A DNA stretch of 64,000 nt from Tethya wilhelma (GCA_964030475.1 CAXIPT010000002.1:8699455-8763454); one strand, 5' to 3'; shown: positions 47,381-59,315, numbered from the stretch's first letter. The notes: a model not told the origin generated them from the letters alone. Translations and numbers: made by a program.

Positions 47381-48285
47381 ACAAGTAGTAAAAATTTTAT
47401 AAAAATGAGAAGTGTAGGAATGGGCAGTGCGGTAAAAAGCAATGAAACAAGGCAAGTCTCTGAATTTCGGCACATGACTACTTCATTTTCATGAGTGAAT
47501 TGCAAATTTCAATTCCATCATTATAAATGTCGGTCGTTTGGCTCATGAGTCAATGCGACCGCGATAATCATGCACTTGACTAATTTGGATGAAGTAACAA
47601 GCATTTAGAATGTAGATACACAAAAAATAGGGCACAAAAAATGAAGTAGTCATGTGCCGAAATTCAGAGACTTGCCTTGTTTCATTGCTTTTTACCGCAC
47701 TGCCCATTCCTACACTTCTCATTTTTATAAAATTTTTACTANNNNNNNNAACTAGTCAGTCCCTACAAAAGCAGAAGTGTACATTTGATGCGCATGCGCA
47801 TTATATGCATGCAAACCACGTGGTCTATTGACGACCTTTGCCTACATCAAAATGGCTAAATAAAAAGTACAGTATTTTATATCGAGAGTTTCAAAGCTGC
47901 CTAGATTTTGTTTGCTGCTTTTTCGCCAGCAAACGAGTCGAAAAGGACGTACTTTGCATGAAATGAAGTCTCACTATATGGTCAAAGTTGGCTGGATGTC
48001 TTTTGTTTTTCTGGAAATCGCGTTCAAGTAAGTCAGTTAGGAAGGAAGGAAGGGGAGAACAAAATTGCACTCTTGTGGCTTCTCGCCAGCGCTCTCTCCA
48101 GAGTGCTCTAGAGATTTTCTGCTAGTTTTCTTAGTTAATACAGTAAGAAAACTGTATGGGGGAGGCTATTAAATGCATTTGAAGGCTTATCTTCCTTTTC
48201 TTGAAAGTTTATAAGCATCAACATTTTGTATTGTGTCTATGGGACAGGCGGCCCATTCCTACTATACGTACTACCGTACGTATGA
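47381..48285 (+). repeat. Composite foldback element (family R, subtype A) with an assembly gap
   Basis: Left arm about 47381-47495, right arm about 47638-47740, then eight Ns (47742-47749) replacing the first part of the body, then the body to the hairpin. The gap lies where the arm and body join. Confidence 0.85.
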
Positions 48286-48654
48286 TACAGTGTCCCTATC
48301 TTGGGCGGTCTTTATACCTATTAACAAATATTATTAAGAAAAAGATTTCTTATCTTGATACTAACATGCAGTAGCTACCTATAGCAGTCACAGGAGCTTC
48401 TTCTCAGTGTCGTAAACTCTCAGCGAACATGAGCATTCTCTTCAATCTCTTTCTTCCTAAAAATTATGAAAGTCAACACATACGTTCTTCCTGTAGCTGG
48501 CTGGGAAGGAGTGATCTATCATGCGCACACCTCGTATCTGTGAAGTAGGTCTCTTGCTTATAAGCAAACCTCAGGGTCCTGTGCTGCATGGGAAGGGTGG
48601 GAGAGACAAAGCCACTTGATAATTGAATGTCACTCATTACTGACTCGACCCTCG

Positions 48655-49270
48655 TAGACTGCAATTTTTTGTGGCTGTTTTTTGGATCAACAATAGATAT
48701 TTTCACCTATTGTAGGATAGTGATTCAAAAATTTGAGATACAGAGTTGCTTTTACTTCAGTACTGTGTTGATATTAAATCATGGTCCTAGTCAGGTCAAC
48801 GTCATACAAACCATAACAAAGTGGGTATCGTTTGAAAGCTCTCATTACACTGAATGCAATAGTGAAGGCTACAGTATCACTTGACTCTCTAATAGACTCC
48901 AATATAATGGGTTTTTTTGTGGCCTTTTTGAGGCCTTTTTTTGGATCAACTAGATATTCTTGCTTATTGTAGGATAGTGATTTATCGTACAAATTCAAAA
49001 CTTCTGTCGTAATCAGCATGAAAAGAGCTTTCAATGATACGTAAATTGTCAGGTTTTAATAAAAAAATTTTAGGTACAGAGTTGCTTTAACTTGGAACAG
49101 TACAGTACGTGTTTATCATTGTGTATTGTCAAATTTTTAATCATGGTCCAAGTCAGGTCAATAATATTATCACACAAACCACAACAAAGTAGGTATTGTT
49201 TGAAAGCTCTCATTACACTGAATGCAAGAGTGAAAGCTACAGTATCACTTGACCCTCACAGACTCAAATT
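48655..49270 (+). repeat. Diverged tandem duplication
   Basis: Unit one (about 48657-48900) and unit two (about 48905-49268) share, in order, a TTTTTTGTGGC..TTTTTGGATCAAC block, TATTGTAGGATAGTGATT, TACAGAGTTGCTTT, and a long block with CATGGTCC..GTCAGGTCAA and TTGAAAGCTCTCATTACACTGAATGCAA. No coding frame is preserved in both units. Confidence 0.7.
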
Positions 49271-49506
49271 TGAATATCAAAATAATTATAGGTTCTTGTA
49301 TAGGTAAACCAATAGAGGGGTGATTAGCATGCAATTGGCCATGGGGACGTTTTCAGATAAAGACCAAAATAAAGTTTTAATGTTAGAATACATAATTTGA
49401 TCACAAACACATTGTCAAAACAAAAATAATTTGTAATAATTGCACTATCATCAAGAACATAACAATATAAAAGTACGATAATCATTAATTATTGTGCATT
49501 ATTATA

Positions 49507-52500
49507 CTACTTGTGTTTGCTATGTTGCTTTACTGTCATTGCCATGCCACATCTAGATCCATCTCTCTGGCTCTCTCTAGTTGATCTTTGATGTTTGACT
49601 TGTATGAGTTTCATCAGTATCTCTTCCCATTTTTGGCTATTCACATCAGAAATCCTCTGATCAATGTTGTCAATGCCTTGATCAATGACAGCAAGCAACT
49701 TGGCCTGTTCCAGTGTGCTATATAGGTAGTCCACACGATCACTCCAACCTTCTTGTGCTTGACGTTTCACAAATTCGATCAGATACTCGATATAATACAC
49801 CTGCTGAGTCAGAGGTATGGGTTTCAGAGCAATCTCATTCAGCTTTATAAGACAGCTATTGACCGCATCAATGGATTTCTGGAGCTCAGTATATGATTTT
49901 TCTAGCTTGTTAACACCATTCAGCCGCCAATATTTTACTGTGTCACTCATTGACAACTGCGCATGTGCACCAAATAGTCTCAACGAAGTGGGCAATTCTG
50001 ATAGGCAGTCTTGAATACGCCTCTGAAGACCACCAATAAGAGCCAGTTGTAGCCTTTCACGATGCTCGAGCACTTCTTTGGTCATAGTAAGACTCACACT
50101 CTCTGCTTTCTGGAATGCTGTAAAGAAACTCTCGAATGATCTCACACCCATCTTCCAATACATCTCATCAAAGCTGCAGTCAGTGTCTTCTTCATCATCA
50201 CTACCATCATCATCACTGGACTCAGGCTCATGAAACAGACAAGAGTTGTTAAACTTAAAGTAGCCAGAGTAGGGGATAATGTTATCGCAATCCTCAATAG
50301 CTTGAAGAACTGGTGGCGTTTGACCATCAGTGAAGGTGACCATCATGAAGATGTTCTTGGCCACATCTTTGCCAAAGATAGACAGGATTGAGTCAAAGAT
50401 GTACTTCTGGGTAAGAGTGAGACATACAAAATCTGATTGGGTCACGAATCCAATGCCATCGAGATGACTGATTCCATTATGGCCTCCTATGGAAAAGAAC
50501 TCCTTGATCTGCTCTGTGATCATGTTGTCTCTCTTCAAGCCAGAACCTGATGTGTCTCCAAACCCTGGGGTGTCAATGATGGTGAGGTTATAATCAACAC
50601 GTGATCCTTCCATGTGGTGGATGGTGTAGGCAGTGATAGCACTCGTTTGGCTGTGTGCTTGACATTTTGCTTCATCGGTGATGAGCTTGAATCGGAAGTC
50701 ATCCTTCCATTGCACTCCCAGGATGTAGTTGATCATGCCATTGATCAGAGTACTCTTTCCAGCTCCAGTAGCTCCAACCACCATCAAGACCTTCTCTTGG
50801 TAGCCAGGCATTGGTTCACCGATTGTTACTTTTCTTGCCATTGTTCCAGGCAGTGTACATTCATCACCAACTAGTTTATAGATTTGTTGGTTCCTTGTTC
50901 CAGGAAGGTGGTCAGAGACGTATTTCAGAGCATTAATGTTGGGTAGTTGGGTAAGAATCGGGTTGCTAACTTTGCTGTATTCGCTAACTCCAGCCTCACA
51001 CTCTGCACGTACTTTCACACAGTAGGACTTTGCTGGCTGAAGACCATCGATGGTGATGCTGGTTTCTTTGTCGGTGGTTGTCTTGCTCTTCCACTGGTCA
51101 GTTGGTTCTTCCTTTAGACCATAGCACACAGTGTATTGCTGTACACTATCAGAGCCATACTCAGGTTTGGACCACTCCAATAGAATGCTGGAATGAGTGA
51201 TACCATCTTTTGCTGGTTTCACATGGTCAGGGCTCACTGGCGGTTCAAACTCTTCCGATATTCCATCTTCAAAGAGAAGAATGGCTGTTCCTTTGTCAAA
51301 ACTGTCATCATTTTCATCACTGTTGTTGGCAACAACAAATTTGACTCCATCATGGTTTTCATTAGCTCTGGCAAAGGTTGTGAACTGTCTTACATGTTTT
51401 CTCATAGCAGCCATTGTCTTCTTGTTTTTAAACCATGGAGTACTCTGCTGTTGAGCCGAGGGTGTCTGTGTGTCTAAGTAAACCTGCATTCGGTCTAAAT
51501 CGGGATCGTTGCTTGTCAGCATCTGAAAATTAAAGGAGACTACGTAGTCGAACTTGAGATCATTCACAATTCGATCCAAGCTTCCTGCGGTAAGGGCAAA
51601 CTCGATACATTTTATTTCTTGTAAAGCTTCCACATACTTATCAAGAATGTTGACTTCTCTTTCCTTGGATTGCAGCCAGGTTTTGAGCTGGTGGGCACTG
51701 AACGGAGAGGCTTCCTTTGATTTGAAAACATCTGCTAGTTGAGCCTCTTCCATTCCTCCTTCTCTGATGCTTGGCAGGAGGCGAGTGAGCTTCTTTGAGA
51801 CCTCCAGCCTGTATTGTAGGATCATTCCTTTGAATCGTGAGAGCTGGGTCTGAAGACTGGAGAAAGAAGAACACACTTGTGTGTTCATGAGGTCGTTACA
51901 TTGCATTTCATAATCGAGCAACTCTTCCATCACTTTCTGTGCTTGGCTTACGAGGCTGGTGCTGATTTCATGAACAACTTTGGCAGCTTCACTACTCAAA
52001 TTGCTCAACGGATGAAGCCACACCTTCTTTGGAATAACTCTGGGACCATTGTCACCCTTCAGCAAATCTGGCAACTCCTGAAAAACTTGGACAGCTTCTT
52101 GAAATGCAGTGGGGTTCTTTGGAAGCTGTAAATCACCATGAAATTTACATTCGAGCCTGTTTGCTGCTTTCTTATCCTCTTCATTCATATCTAGATCAGC
52201 ATTACCTTTGATTTCTGCTATTCCTGGCAAGGCTTTGACCAATGCTTCAACTTTGCCCTGCACATTCCGCACATTCTCACTGCCTTCTATTCTTCGATCA
52301 AAAACAAAGAAAGCATCAGCTCCGTAAAGAACTCCAGCGACAACATGGGTGGCAATTTTGTTGCTAAAGACTTTGGGGTACTGGATGTTGCCCAGCTGTT
52401 CCATTGTGAGCTGATCAAACCTGGAGGTACTCCAATACTTGAGGCTTACACGGGATTGGTGCTTGGAGGATTTGCGATCGTCTAGGTATTTTGCAGAACC

Positions 52501-52767
52501 AGAGACTTTAACCAGTCCTCCCATGAAGCTCAGCTTCAAACTAGCACTGATATCGAGCTTTGATGCCTTACTCTCAAGGCTATCTTCAGCAATGACTTCA
52601 AAATCAGAACCAACTTGTTCTCTGGAATCAAGTGCACTTTTAAGTCTCTCATCATCCCAAAGAGTGATGCCAGGAATCAACTTGTCACTGCGACAGTCAT
52701 ACAGCATCCCCAGTCTGAAAGGACGACCAAGACAGGCCATTTCAATGACTTCTCCGCTTTTATCCAT
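49507..52767 (-). CDS. SNTX-family-like protein fused to FN3 and a P-loop GTPase domain
   Basis: One uninterrupted ORF. The first ATG is at 52767 (the longer ORF opens on TTG), giving 1086 residues. A TTTTCATTACAG acceptor just upstream suggests a 5' UTR intron. Order: a stonustoxin/neoverrucotoxin-like N-terminal domain (about 1-250; GRPFRLGMLYDCR near residue 15, then ESKASKLDISAS), a helical region (about 255-380), a thioredoxin-like stretch (about 385-500), one FN3 domain (about 511-606), then a G domain with P-loop GATGAGKST (about 662-670), DTPGFGDTSG switch II/Walker B (about 730) and a C-terminal helical region. The SNTX architecture is widespread in non-venomous animals, so no toxicity is implied. 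A stress- or immunity-related GTPase is plausible but inferred. It is a paralogue of the 21188-24438 gene from the helical region through FN3. Confidence 0.8.
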   Translation of the reverse strand: MDKSGEVIEMACLGRPFRLGMLYDCRSDKLIPGITLWDDERLKSALDSREQVGSDFEVIAEDSLESKASKLDISASLKLSFMGGLVKVSGSAKYLDDRKSSKHQSRVSLKYWSTSRFDQLTMEQLGNIQYPKVFSNKIATHVVAGVLYGADAFFVFDRRIEGSENVRNVQGKVEALVKALPGIAEIKGNADLDMNEEDKKAANRLECKFHGDLQLPKNPTAFQEAVQVFQELPDLLKGDNGPRVIPKKVWLHPLSNLSSEAAKVVHEISTSLVSQAQKVMEELLDYEMQCNDLMNTQVCSSFSSLQTQLSRFKGMILQYRLEVSKKLTRLLPSIREGGMEEAQLADVFKSKEASPFSAHQLKTWLQSKEREVNILDKYVEALQEIKCIEFALTAGSLDRIVNDLKFDYVVSFNFQMLTSNDPDLDRMQVYLDTQTPSAQQQSTPWFKNKKTMAAMRKHVRQFTTFARANENHDGVKFVVANNSDENDDSFDKGTAILLFEDGISEEFEPPVSPDHVKPAKDGITHSSILLEWSKPEYGSDSVQQYTVCYGLKEEPTDQWKSKTTTDKETSITIDGLQPAKSYCVKVRAECEAGVSEYSKVSNPILTQLPNINALKYVSDHLPGTRNQQIYKLVGDECTLPGTMARKVTIGEPMPGYQEKVLMVVGATGAGKSTLINGMINYILGVQWKDDFRFKLITDEAKCQAHSQTSAITAYTIHHMEGSRVDYNLTIIDTPGFGDTSGSGLKRDNMITEQIKEFFSIGGHNGISHLDGIGFVTQSDFVCLTLTQKYIFDSILSIFGKDVAKNIFMMVTFTDGQTPPVLQAIEDCDNIIPYSGYFKFNNSCLFHEPESSDDDGSDDEEDTDCSFDEMYWKMGVRSFESFFTAFQKAESVSLTMTKEVLEHRERLQLALIGGLQRRIQDCLSELPTSLRLFGAHAQLSMSDTVKYWRLNGVNKLEKSYTELQKSIDAVNSCLIKLNEIALKPIPLTQQVYYIEYLIEFVKRQAQEGWSDRVDYLYSTLEQAKLLAVIDQGIDNIDQRISDVNSQKWEEILMKLIQVKHQRSTRESQRDGSRCGMAMTVKQHSKHK

Positions 52768-52894
52768 TGTGTGCAATCTTGTTTTGACTGTAATGAAAAT
52801 CAGTGGTTAAGATCTAGAGTAATTTGGTTTTGGGGAATTTCCCAGAGGGCTAGAGGTCACACATGCATAAAGGAAGCATGTGACAACGCATCCC

Positions 52895-53228
52895 AACACC
52901 TCCAAGCACAGGCTAAATTCCAGTGTACAGAAAACTGAATTTGTTTGGATAACTGAAGCGATAAAACATGCTTGTTTTGGCAGTCTAGCAGTTACCTGTA
53001 GCCATTATAGTTTTACTATAGCTCTTTAGCATCTCAGAACACTGCATGGTAGATTCTCAATTAAACTTGAATAATGGCGACTGCATTCACGATTACGTAA
53101 ACCTCAAGCTTGAAAAGAGGGTGGAGTCTGTCCGGATTTGTTCTAATTAACTGAAATTTGGCCTTCCATCTCTGTTGATAATCGAGAGTTTGGATAAGTG
53201 AGGTTCAGATAAAATCGAGGTTCTATTG
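52895..53228. mobile_element. Degenerate copy of the pogo/Tigger-type MITE
   Basis: Sequence from TTTGGATAACTGAAGCGATAAAA to AAATCGAGGTTCTATTG follows the order of 33785-34070 with many substitutions. The left terminus is eroded. It sits just upstream of the SNTX-like GTPase gene. Confidence 0.7.
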
Positions 53229-53924
53229 AAGAGCAGCAAAATGGGGCAAGAAACTAATAAACTTCTAGTCTGAACATCAGGGTGGCCATAGTTGGTACCC
53301 AGGCCTTGAAAGAAGAGGATGACTATTCTACTGACAGTTACTGCATGTCAGACTATTCTTATACACAAATTCAGTAACTGCAGGTTATAGTTTGATTGAA
53401 TGCTGTGGCTACAGCACCAGCTCTGTAAACTAAACTGAGCTAAATACGGTAGTCAATGGTGGCTGCCGGTTCTTTAATGCAGCACCAGCAAAATCCCAAT
53501 ACTGTAAATTAGGCCACTAACTCAACAATACAAAAGCAATAGGAAAGTATACGGACTGCTGACTCAGAAAAGCCAGTATTGTATAAGATAAATAATTTAC
53601 CCTGTGGCTGATTGTGACAATCACATACATAAAACATACTTATAGGAGAGCCACTGGCAAGCCCACCATGTATACCCTTTTATAAATACATCTACATGGT
53701 CTGGCATCCCACAAGTTACGTACAAATTTAATATGTCTGCCCTTAGTTACTGAAAGTTATTGTAAATAGACTATGATTATATAATTGCCTGCTGCAATGG
53801 TTAACATAGGCCAGGCTCACTCATGCTCACTGTATAGCTTACCATAAATCTTAAACCTTTAGTGTTTTAATGGAAACAAGACCGTCTTCTTGTGAATGTA
53901 GATTTACAGAACGTGGTTAATCAC

Positions 53925-54390
53925 TAGTCTCGTGAACCAGACGGAACGTCTGGTAACTATTGACCACTTTCCGTGTGCAATCGGAATTTGGTTAGAGTGA
54001 CGTAAGAGCATCCTGTCACGTGAATTAAAATTTCCTTGGCCAGAAGACTTGAGTTTAGCGGCAGCTTTCTTCTTAGTGTACTCCAGTGTGAAGTAATCAT
54101 GGGTTTTAGCCATCTTCTACACACAAACGGCGAAAGTTCTGTCTTACAAAGCTTGCAGACGTGGACTATTCGTGGACGGTGATTGTACAGCGCTACGGTC
54201 TCACATGACAAGAACGATCTGATTGGTTAGTTTTAGACTTGGCGGGAAATTTTACCTCATTAAATTCGAAATTACAAAATACTGAAATCTGATTGGCAGT
54301 CGCAACATTCTGCGATTGCACAAGGAAAGTGGTCAACAGTTACCAGACGTTCCTTTTCCCCTCTCTCGGAACGTCTGGCCCGCGAGACTA
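53925..54390. mobile_element. 466-base MITE with TAGTCTCG termini and 9-base target duplication
   Basis: The ends TAGTCTCGTGAACCAGACG and CGTCTGGCCCGCGAGACTA are inverted with two or three mismatches. A second inner pair (GGAACGTCTGGTAAC / GTTACCAGACGTTCC) extends the stem. GTTAATCAC is duplicated exactly on both sides (53916-53924 and 54391-54399). No transposase frame. A 9-base duplication is compatible with Mutator-like elements, but the superfamily is not proven. Confidence 0.9.
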
Positions 54391-54688
54391 GTTAATCACG
54401 TGCATCACTGAAGTTTTAATTTTGGAGGGTAATTTCCTGTAGGTTATACGCATCATTATTGAAGAGTTAATTAATATTCAGCATACCATAGTAATAACTA
54501 TTATAGTCACATTCTTTGAGTTATGCATAGTACATTCTAAATTCCTACTAGTACACTAAACAAAGTTACTCTATCTGTTACTGTCAGTGAATTCTTGAGT
54601 TCCATGTTTTCAAAGACAAGTCCATAACCAGTTTGAGTATAGCTATACTGATATTAAGTCTTGCTGCACGGCATTTTCTCAATCAGTA

Positions 54689-54970
54689 ATGGCTCAATCA
54701 GATCCTTTACTTGGAAAGCCCATGGATCAGCAAATAGATGAGCTGGTGGATAAGATCATGGAAGGAGAAGTGAAACTTCGCACTGCTGGTGAAGTACATC
54801 ATGGATGGGCCTTCAAAATTCTGGGGTTGTCTCCTGATGTTACCATCACCAAAGACTTAGTGAAGAGAACATTTTTGGCTAAGAAGCAATCTTATCCTTA
54901 CAATAGCAATAAGGATGAACTCCGTTGTCTTGTGAATGCCCGAGGGATTCTGCTTCAAAAAGCCATTTGA
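54689..54970 (+). CDS. Small protein with degenerate J-like domain
   Basis: A 93-residue ORF with ATG at 54689, ending just before the ambiguous base at 54992. An acidic helical N-terminus (DQQIDELVDKIMEGEVKLR) is followed by AFKILGLSPDVTITKDLVKRTFLAKKQSYPYNSNKDELRCL.., which resembles a DnaJ J domain. The HPD tripeptide needed to stimulate Hsp70 is replaced by YPY. It may be a complete small gene or the first part of one cut at the assembly join. Family resemblance is moderate. Confidence 0.45.
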   Translation: MAQSDPLLGKPMDQQIDELVDKIMEGEVKLRTAGEVHHGWAFKILGLSPDVTITKDLVKRTFLAKKQSYPYNSNKDELRCLVNARGILLQKAI

Positions 54971-54992
54971 ATTGAACCATGAAACGTACAAN

Positions 54993-55530
54993 AAGTTGGA
55001 AATCTCAAAATCAACGTGGAGTCTGTGGTTGCCAGGCTCTAGAACAAGAGTGATATTCGATTCCTGGTAAGTGTTTGACTCAGCAGCAAAATTTGAGAGA
55101 GTTAGCGGACAGGATTGAGCAGCATTGGCACATGTTGAATCATTCACATCATGGAGTGGGACTATGAGGTATGTTTCAGTACTCACAGGTACAAACAGTA
55201 CCAGGTACAAACAGTACCAAGGTGCATTAATATGGCTCTTTTACTCACTACATATACACATGGAAGATGTGCTGGGTATGTTGTTTCACTAGTATTAAAC
55301 TTGGTAGTTTTGTTTGAGCTGGTACTGTTTGTACCTGTGAGTACTGAAACATACCTCATAGTCCCACTCCATGATGTGAATGATTCAACATGTGCCAATG
55401 CTGCTCAATCCTGTCCGCTAACTCTCTCAAATTTTGCTGCTGAGTCAAACACTTACCAGGAATCGAATATCACTCTTGTTCTAGAGCCTGGCAACCACAG
55501 ACTCCACGTTGATTTTGAGATTTCCAACTT
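54993..55530. repeat. 211-base perfect inverted repeat starting at an 'n'
   Basis: 54993-55203 is the exact reverse complement of 55320-55530 as far as I can read; the spacer is 116 bases. The right arm carries the N-terminal coding sequence of the beta-helix gene, so the left arm encodes the same residues on the minus strand. The left arm begins directly after the ambiguous base 54992. A foldback or chimeric assembly is more likely than an old biological duplication, because no substitutions have accumulated. Confidence 0.85.
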
Positions 55531-58500
55531 AAGTTTTTTCACAATGTATGGGCATAGAAATGTGAATCAAGATCCGATACGAATTATCTGTATTGATGAA
55601 GCAAAATTTGTGCTAACTGATATAAAATACCTCAGTATTAGTGGAGTATCTCTTGTTAACTGCACCAATAGTACCGTCTTGATTGTAGACAATTTTGATT
55701 TTGAAAACTGTAGCATTGAAGTGATTGATACTTGTGGTAGTGGACTATTGATCACTTGGATCAACTTTGTACACCTTCAGTCGATTTATTTCACAGCTAG
55801 AACCATTGTGAACAACAAACCATGTCTTTCTGACTTAGATAGAAACATTACTAGGTCAATTGTTACCATTGGTAGCTCTCAAAATGTATTCGCAACAAAC
55901 ATCTTGTTTAGTAACATTGAGACCCATGCTGGTAACTTGATATCCATCGTGAACAGTAGTCTGACTTTGGAAGACAGCATTTTCACCAATATTACTAAGC
56001 ATGACACAATGATATCTGTTTATGATAGCTATGTTGCCATGCATCAGTGTATTTTTCTTAGCAATCGTTATTACAATAACGACAGAAATCTACCAACTCT
56101 AGACTTCACATCAGGAGGTGCAATATCAGCTATCTTCAGCACAGTTGTGATTAGAGGTACCCATTTTCGAAGCGGAATCCGTCTAAAGTTGCAACTCTAG
56201 CTGTAGTCAGCAGCAGTTTAGTACTAAATGACAGTGCATTCACTAACAACACAGCCCTCATGATCAGTACTGTATTTGCCGCTAGTCATAGTGCTCTTTC
56301 ATTTGCTAATACATCATTCATTGCCAACAGTGGCATATATGGTGGTGGTTTGTGTGTATTTCAAAGTGCAGTCAATATACTTGATACTTTGTTTTATGGT
56401 AATCAGGGTTACCGACAGGCAAGTGCAATATGGGGTATGAATAGCTCAGTTATAGTGATCAATAACTGTACCTTTGAGAAGAATGTTGCTTATGCTAATG
56501 CTTCGACCTTAAATGTTTATTTAAACTCTCACCTAACAATCACAAATAGTTCATTTTTCACAAATATTGCTGATGTATCTGGTGCTGTGAGTGTTATCGT
56601 TGGTACTGAACTTAGCATTGACTCTTCAGTATTTAGTGATAATATTGGACAACAGAATCTATTATTGTAGTCAAAAATACCAGTTTTGCTATGAACAAGG
56701 CACTTTATATTCTAACTGTATCTGACAGAAATCATAATCAAAGTAGTCCAACAGTGCCACCAGAGTATCAACCTTTGGGTGGTGCCCTAATGGTTAAGGA
56801 GAATAACATTTCAATATCAGGGAGCAAATTTATTAACAACTCAGCAAATATTTTTGTGGAATCACCTGTAAGTTACAGTTTCAGTGAGTGTGATATCAGA
56901 AATCAACATCATGGTACTAATCACACTGTTGTTTCTGGTCTAAAGGCATTTGGTGGTGCAATTTTTGCAAATTATTCCACTATAACTTAATCGAAAGTAG
57001 TACTTTTGTACAAAATTATGTACTAGTTGACAGTATAAATAGTTGTGTTTTGTACAACAATAGCGAAGCGGGAATTATTGGTGGGGCAGCAACTTTTGTA
57101 GGCAGTACCTTAGTGATCCTCACAAGCCAGTTTATTTCCAATCAAGTCAATGTTGGTGTTGCAATTGTTATGCAATCCTTGTTAAATGGAACTAAACCAT
57201 TTTGTCGAGGTTTTGCAATTGCAGTTATTCACAGTACGTCTGTTCACATTGATGAAAGCTCATTTATCCAAAACTCTGCTAACTATGAGGCAAATCCAGG
57301 AGGAGCACTCTTTCTTTTGAATAGTTCCAATGCTCAAATTATCAATTCCATTTTTGATGAGAATATGGCTGGCATCAGCAAACTTATTCATCATACCACC
57401 ACAGCAACTGTTGGTAATGATCATGGTTGTTCTATACCAATGACTATATATTTTGCTTCTGCAATGCTAGCTATTAATACTTCTGTTGTGATATTAGACA
57501 ACACATTTATTTATAACATTGCCTACTCTGGGGGTACACTTGGAGTCGTTGAAAGTGATGTTGTCATATTTAACTGTATAGTCAAGAATAACATAGCTGA
57601 TTCCCTATCTTATTTGTATGGTGCAATTTATGTTGTGAGTAGTGCGGCTATGATTGCCAACTGTACATTTGAAAACAATACAGAAGGAGCTATGTCAGTT
57701 ATGTTTTCATCCAACCCCGTGGTGCAACTGAAAGACTGTACATTTATAAACAACTCTGCTAACTATGTTGGTGGATCAATGCTTGCTGTAAGAAGTGCAC
57801 TAGCATTAGACAATGTAACTTTTGCTGACAATGTGCTAACAGCAAAATTTAATGCAAGACAACAGTATATTATAGGCACAAATAGGTTTTGCAATTACCA
57901 GTTTGAATTCCTTCGTCCAGATACTTTTTTTGGTGGGAGTGCATTCATTAGTTTTTCTAGCAATGTAACAATGAGATCTGGCACAGTCACTAGAAACACA
58001 AATATGTCAATATCAATTACCAATTCTGCAATGCTTATAAGTGACTTCATTTTCCTTGACAATGCTGCAAAACTTGGTGGAAGTATTTATGTGGTGAATT
58101 CTGCTATAGCTATCCATGACACTTTGTTTGCCAACAATGAATGTACTTCACAATCATGTATAGGTGGTGCAGTGATCTTAATGAATAGTTCTGCTGAATT
58201 ATCTAATTGTACATTTGCAAATACCACATCATACGACCGCGGTGCATTGTATCATTTTGAGGGAATAATGACAATGCATGACTGTACTTTTGTAAACAAT
58301 AGAGTCGTGCGTGATGGTGGAACAATCTATATTGATTCTGTAATGTTCAAAAGCAATGGAACTCTTCTGCTGCGTAATAACACAGGTGCAGCTGTCCTGT
58401 CAGCAATGAACTGCACACTGGCCTTTGAAGGTAATACTCTAGTGGAAAACAATAGTGGCTCAGTGTTTGCATTTTACAGTAATGTGACTTTCTCTGGAAT

Positions 58501-59179
58501 TAGTCGTATCATTAACAATGTGCTCACAATTAGCTACTTCCAGAGATACAGGTACAAGAATAGAGGTGCAGTGACCAGTTTTCACAGTGAGATAATTTTT
58601 GGTGGTAGCATCGAGTTTGTGCACAACAGAGGTAATGCTGGAGGTGGCCTTTTGGCTAGAGAAAGCAAAATTCATTTCTATGGAAATGCTACATTTACTA
58701 GAAACTTAGCTTCATATATTGGAGGTGGCATTTATGCTGTACGAAGTGAACTTAACTTTATGGGAACCATTAGTATGACCGGAAATGGTGCAAATGAGAG
58801 AGGTGGTGGTCTTCACTTATCTAGTACTACCACCAGACTCATAAAAGGGTCTCTTAAATTTATTGCCAATACAGCAAAATTAGGAGGAGCAATCTCTTTC
58901 GAACAAAATGCTAATTTTTACGTATTTAAAACTTCTTTGGAGTGTGTGAAATTTAACACAATATGCACGAACAATGATTCAAGTCAATGGCTTGATCTGC
59001 AGTTCATCAACAACACTGCTGATTATGGAGCTGCCTTATACGTAAGTGATGAAGGAAATTTTGGAATGTGTGCGGCAAACTCTTTCATCCCAAATGATTG
59101 CTTCTTTCAAATGCTAGCAGTCTATATAGGTGACCTGTCAAGGGAAAACCTGCCGGTTAGGAAAATCTGCGAATTTTGA
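55232..59179 (+). pseudogene. Right-handed beta-helix surface protein, three frame breaks and missing C-terminus
   Basis: From ATG 55232 there is a signal peptide (hydrophobic YVVSLVLNLVVLFELVLFV), then the family's N-terminal signature (LHDVNDSTCANAAQSCPLTLSNF) and long runs of beta-helix coils with repeated GGA, SxFxNN and C(T/I)FxNN patterns and many N-glycosylation sites, as in pectate-lyase-like repeats. The frame is broken near 56165-56180, 56650-56660 and 56985-56992. Each break looks like one missing base, and translation resumes cleanly in the next frame each time. A 700-residue open stretch follows to 59179. No Cys-rich/multi-TM C-terminal part, as in the 14747-16492 gene, is seen. 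It is either a recent pseudogene or a gene with three sequencing errors. Confidence 0.65.
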
Positions 59180-59315
59180 GTTAGCTATTCCACGTATATC
59201 TAGGCCTTCCTGGGAAGCGCATATCAAAATTTGGTAAGCATAGCTATAGTAGTTTTCCAGATATAGCTCTTGCAAGCAGCCCTGCCTCCACTCGTGGCTT
59301 CCTAGAANAATAATG

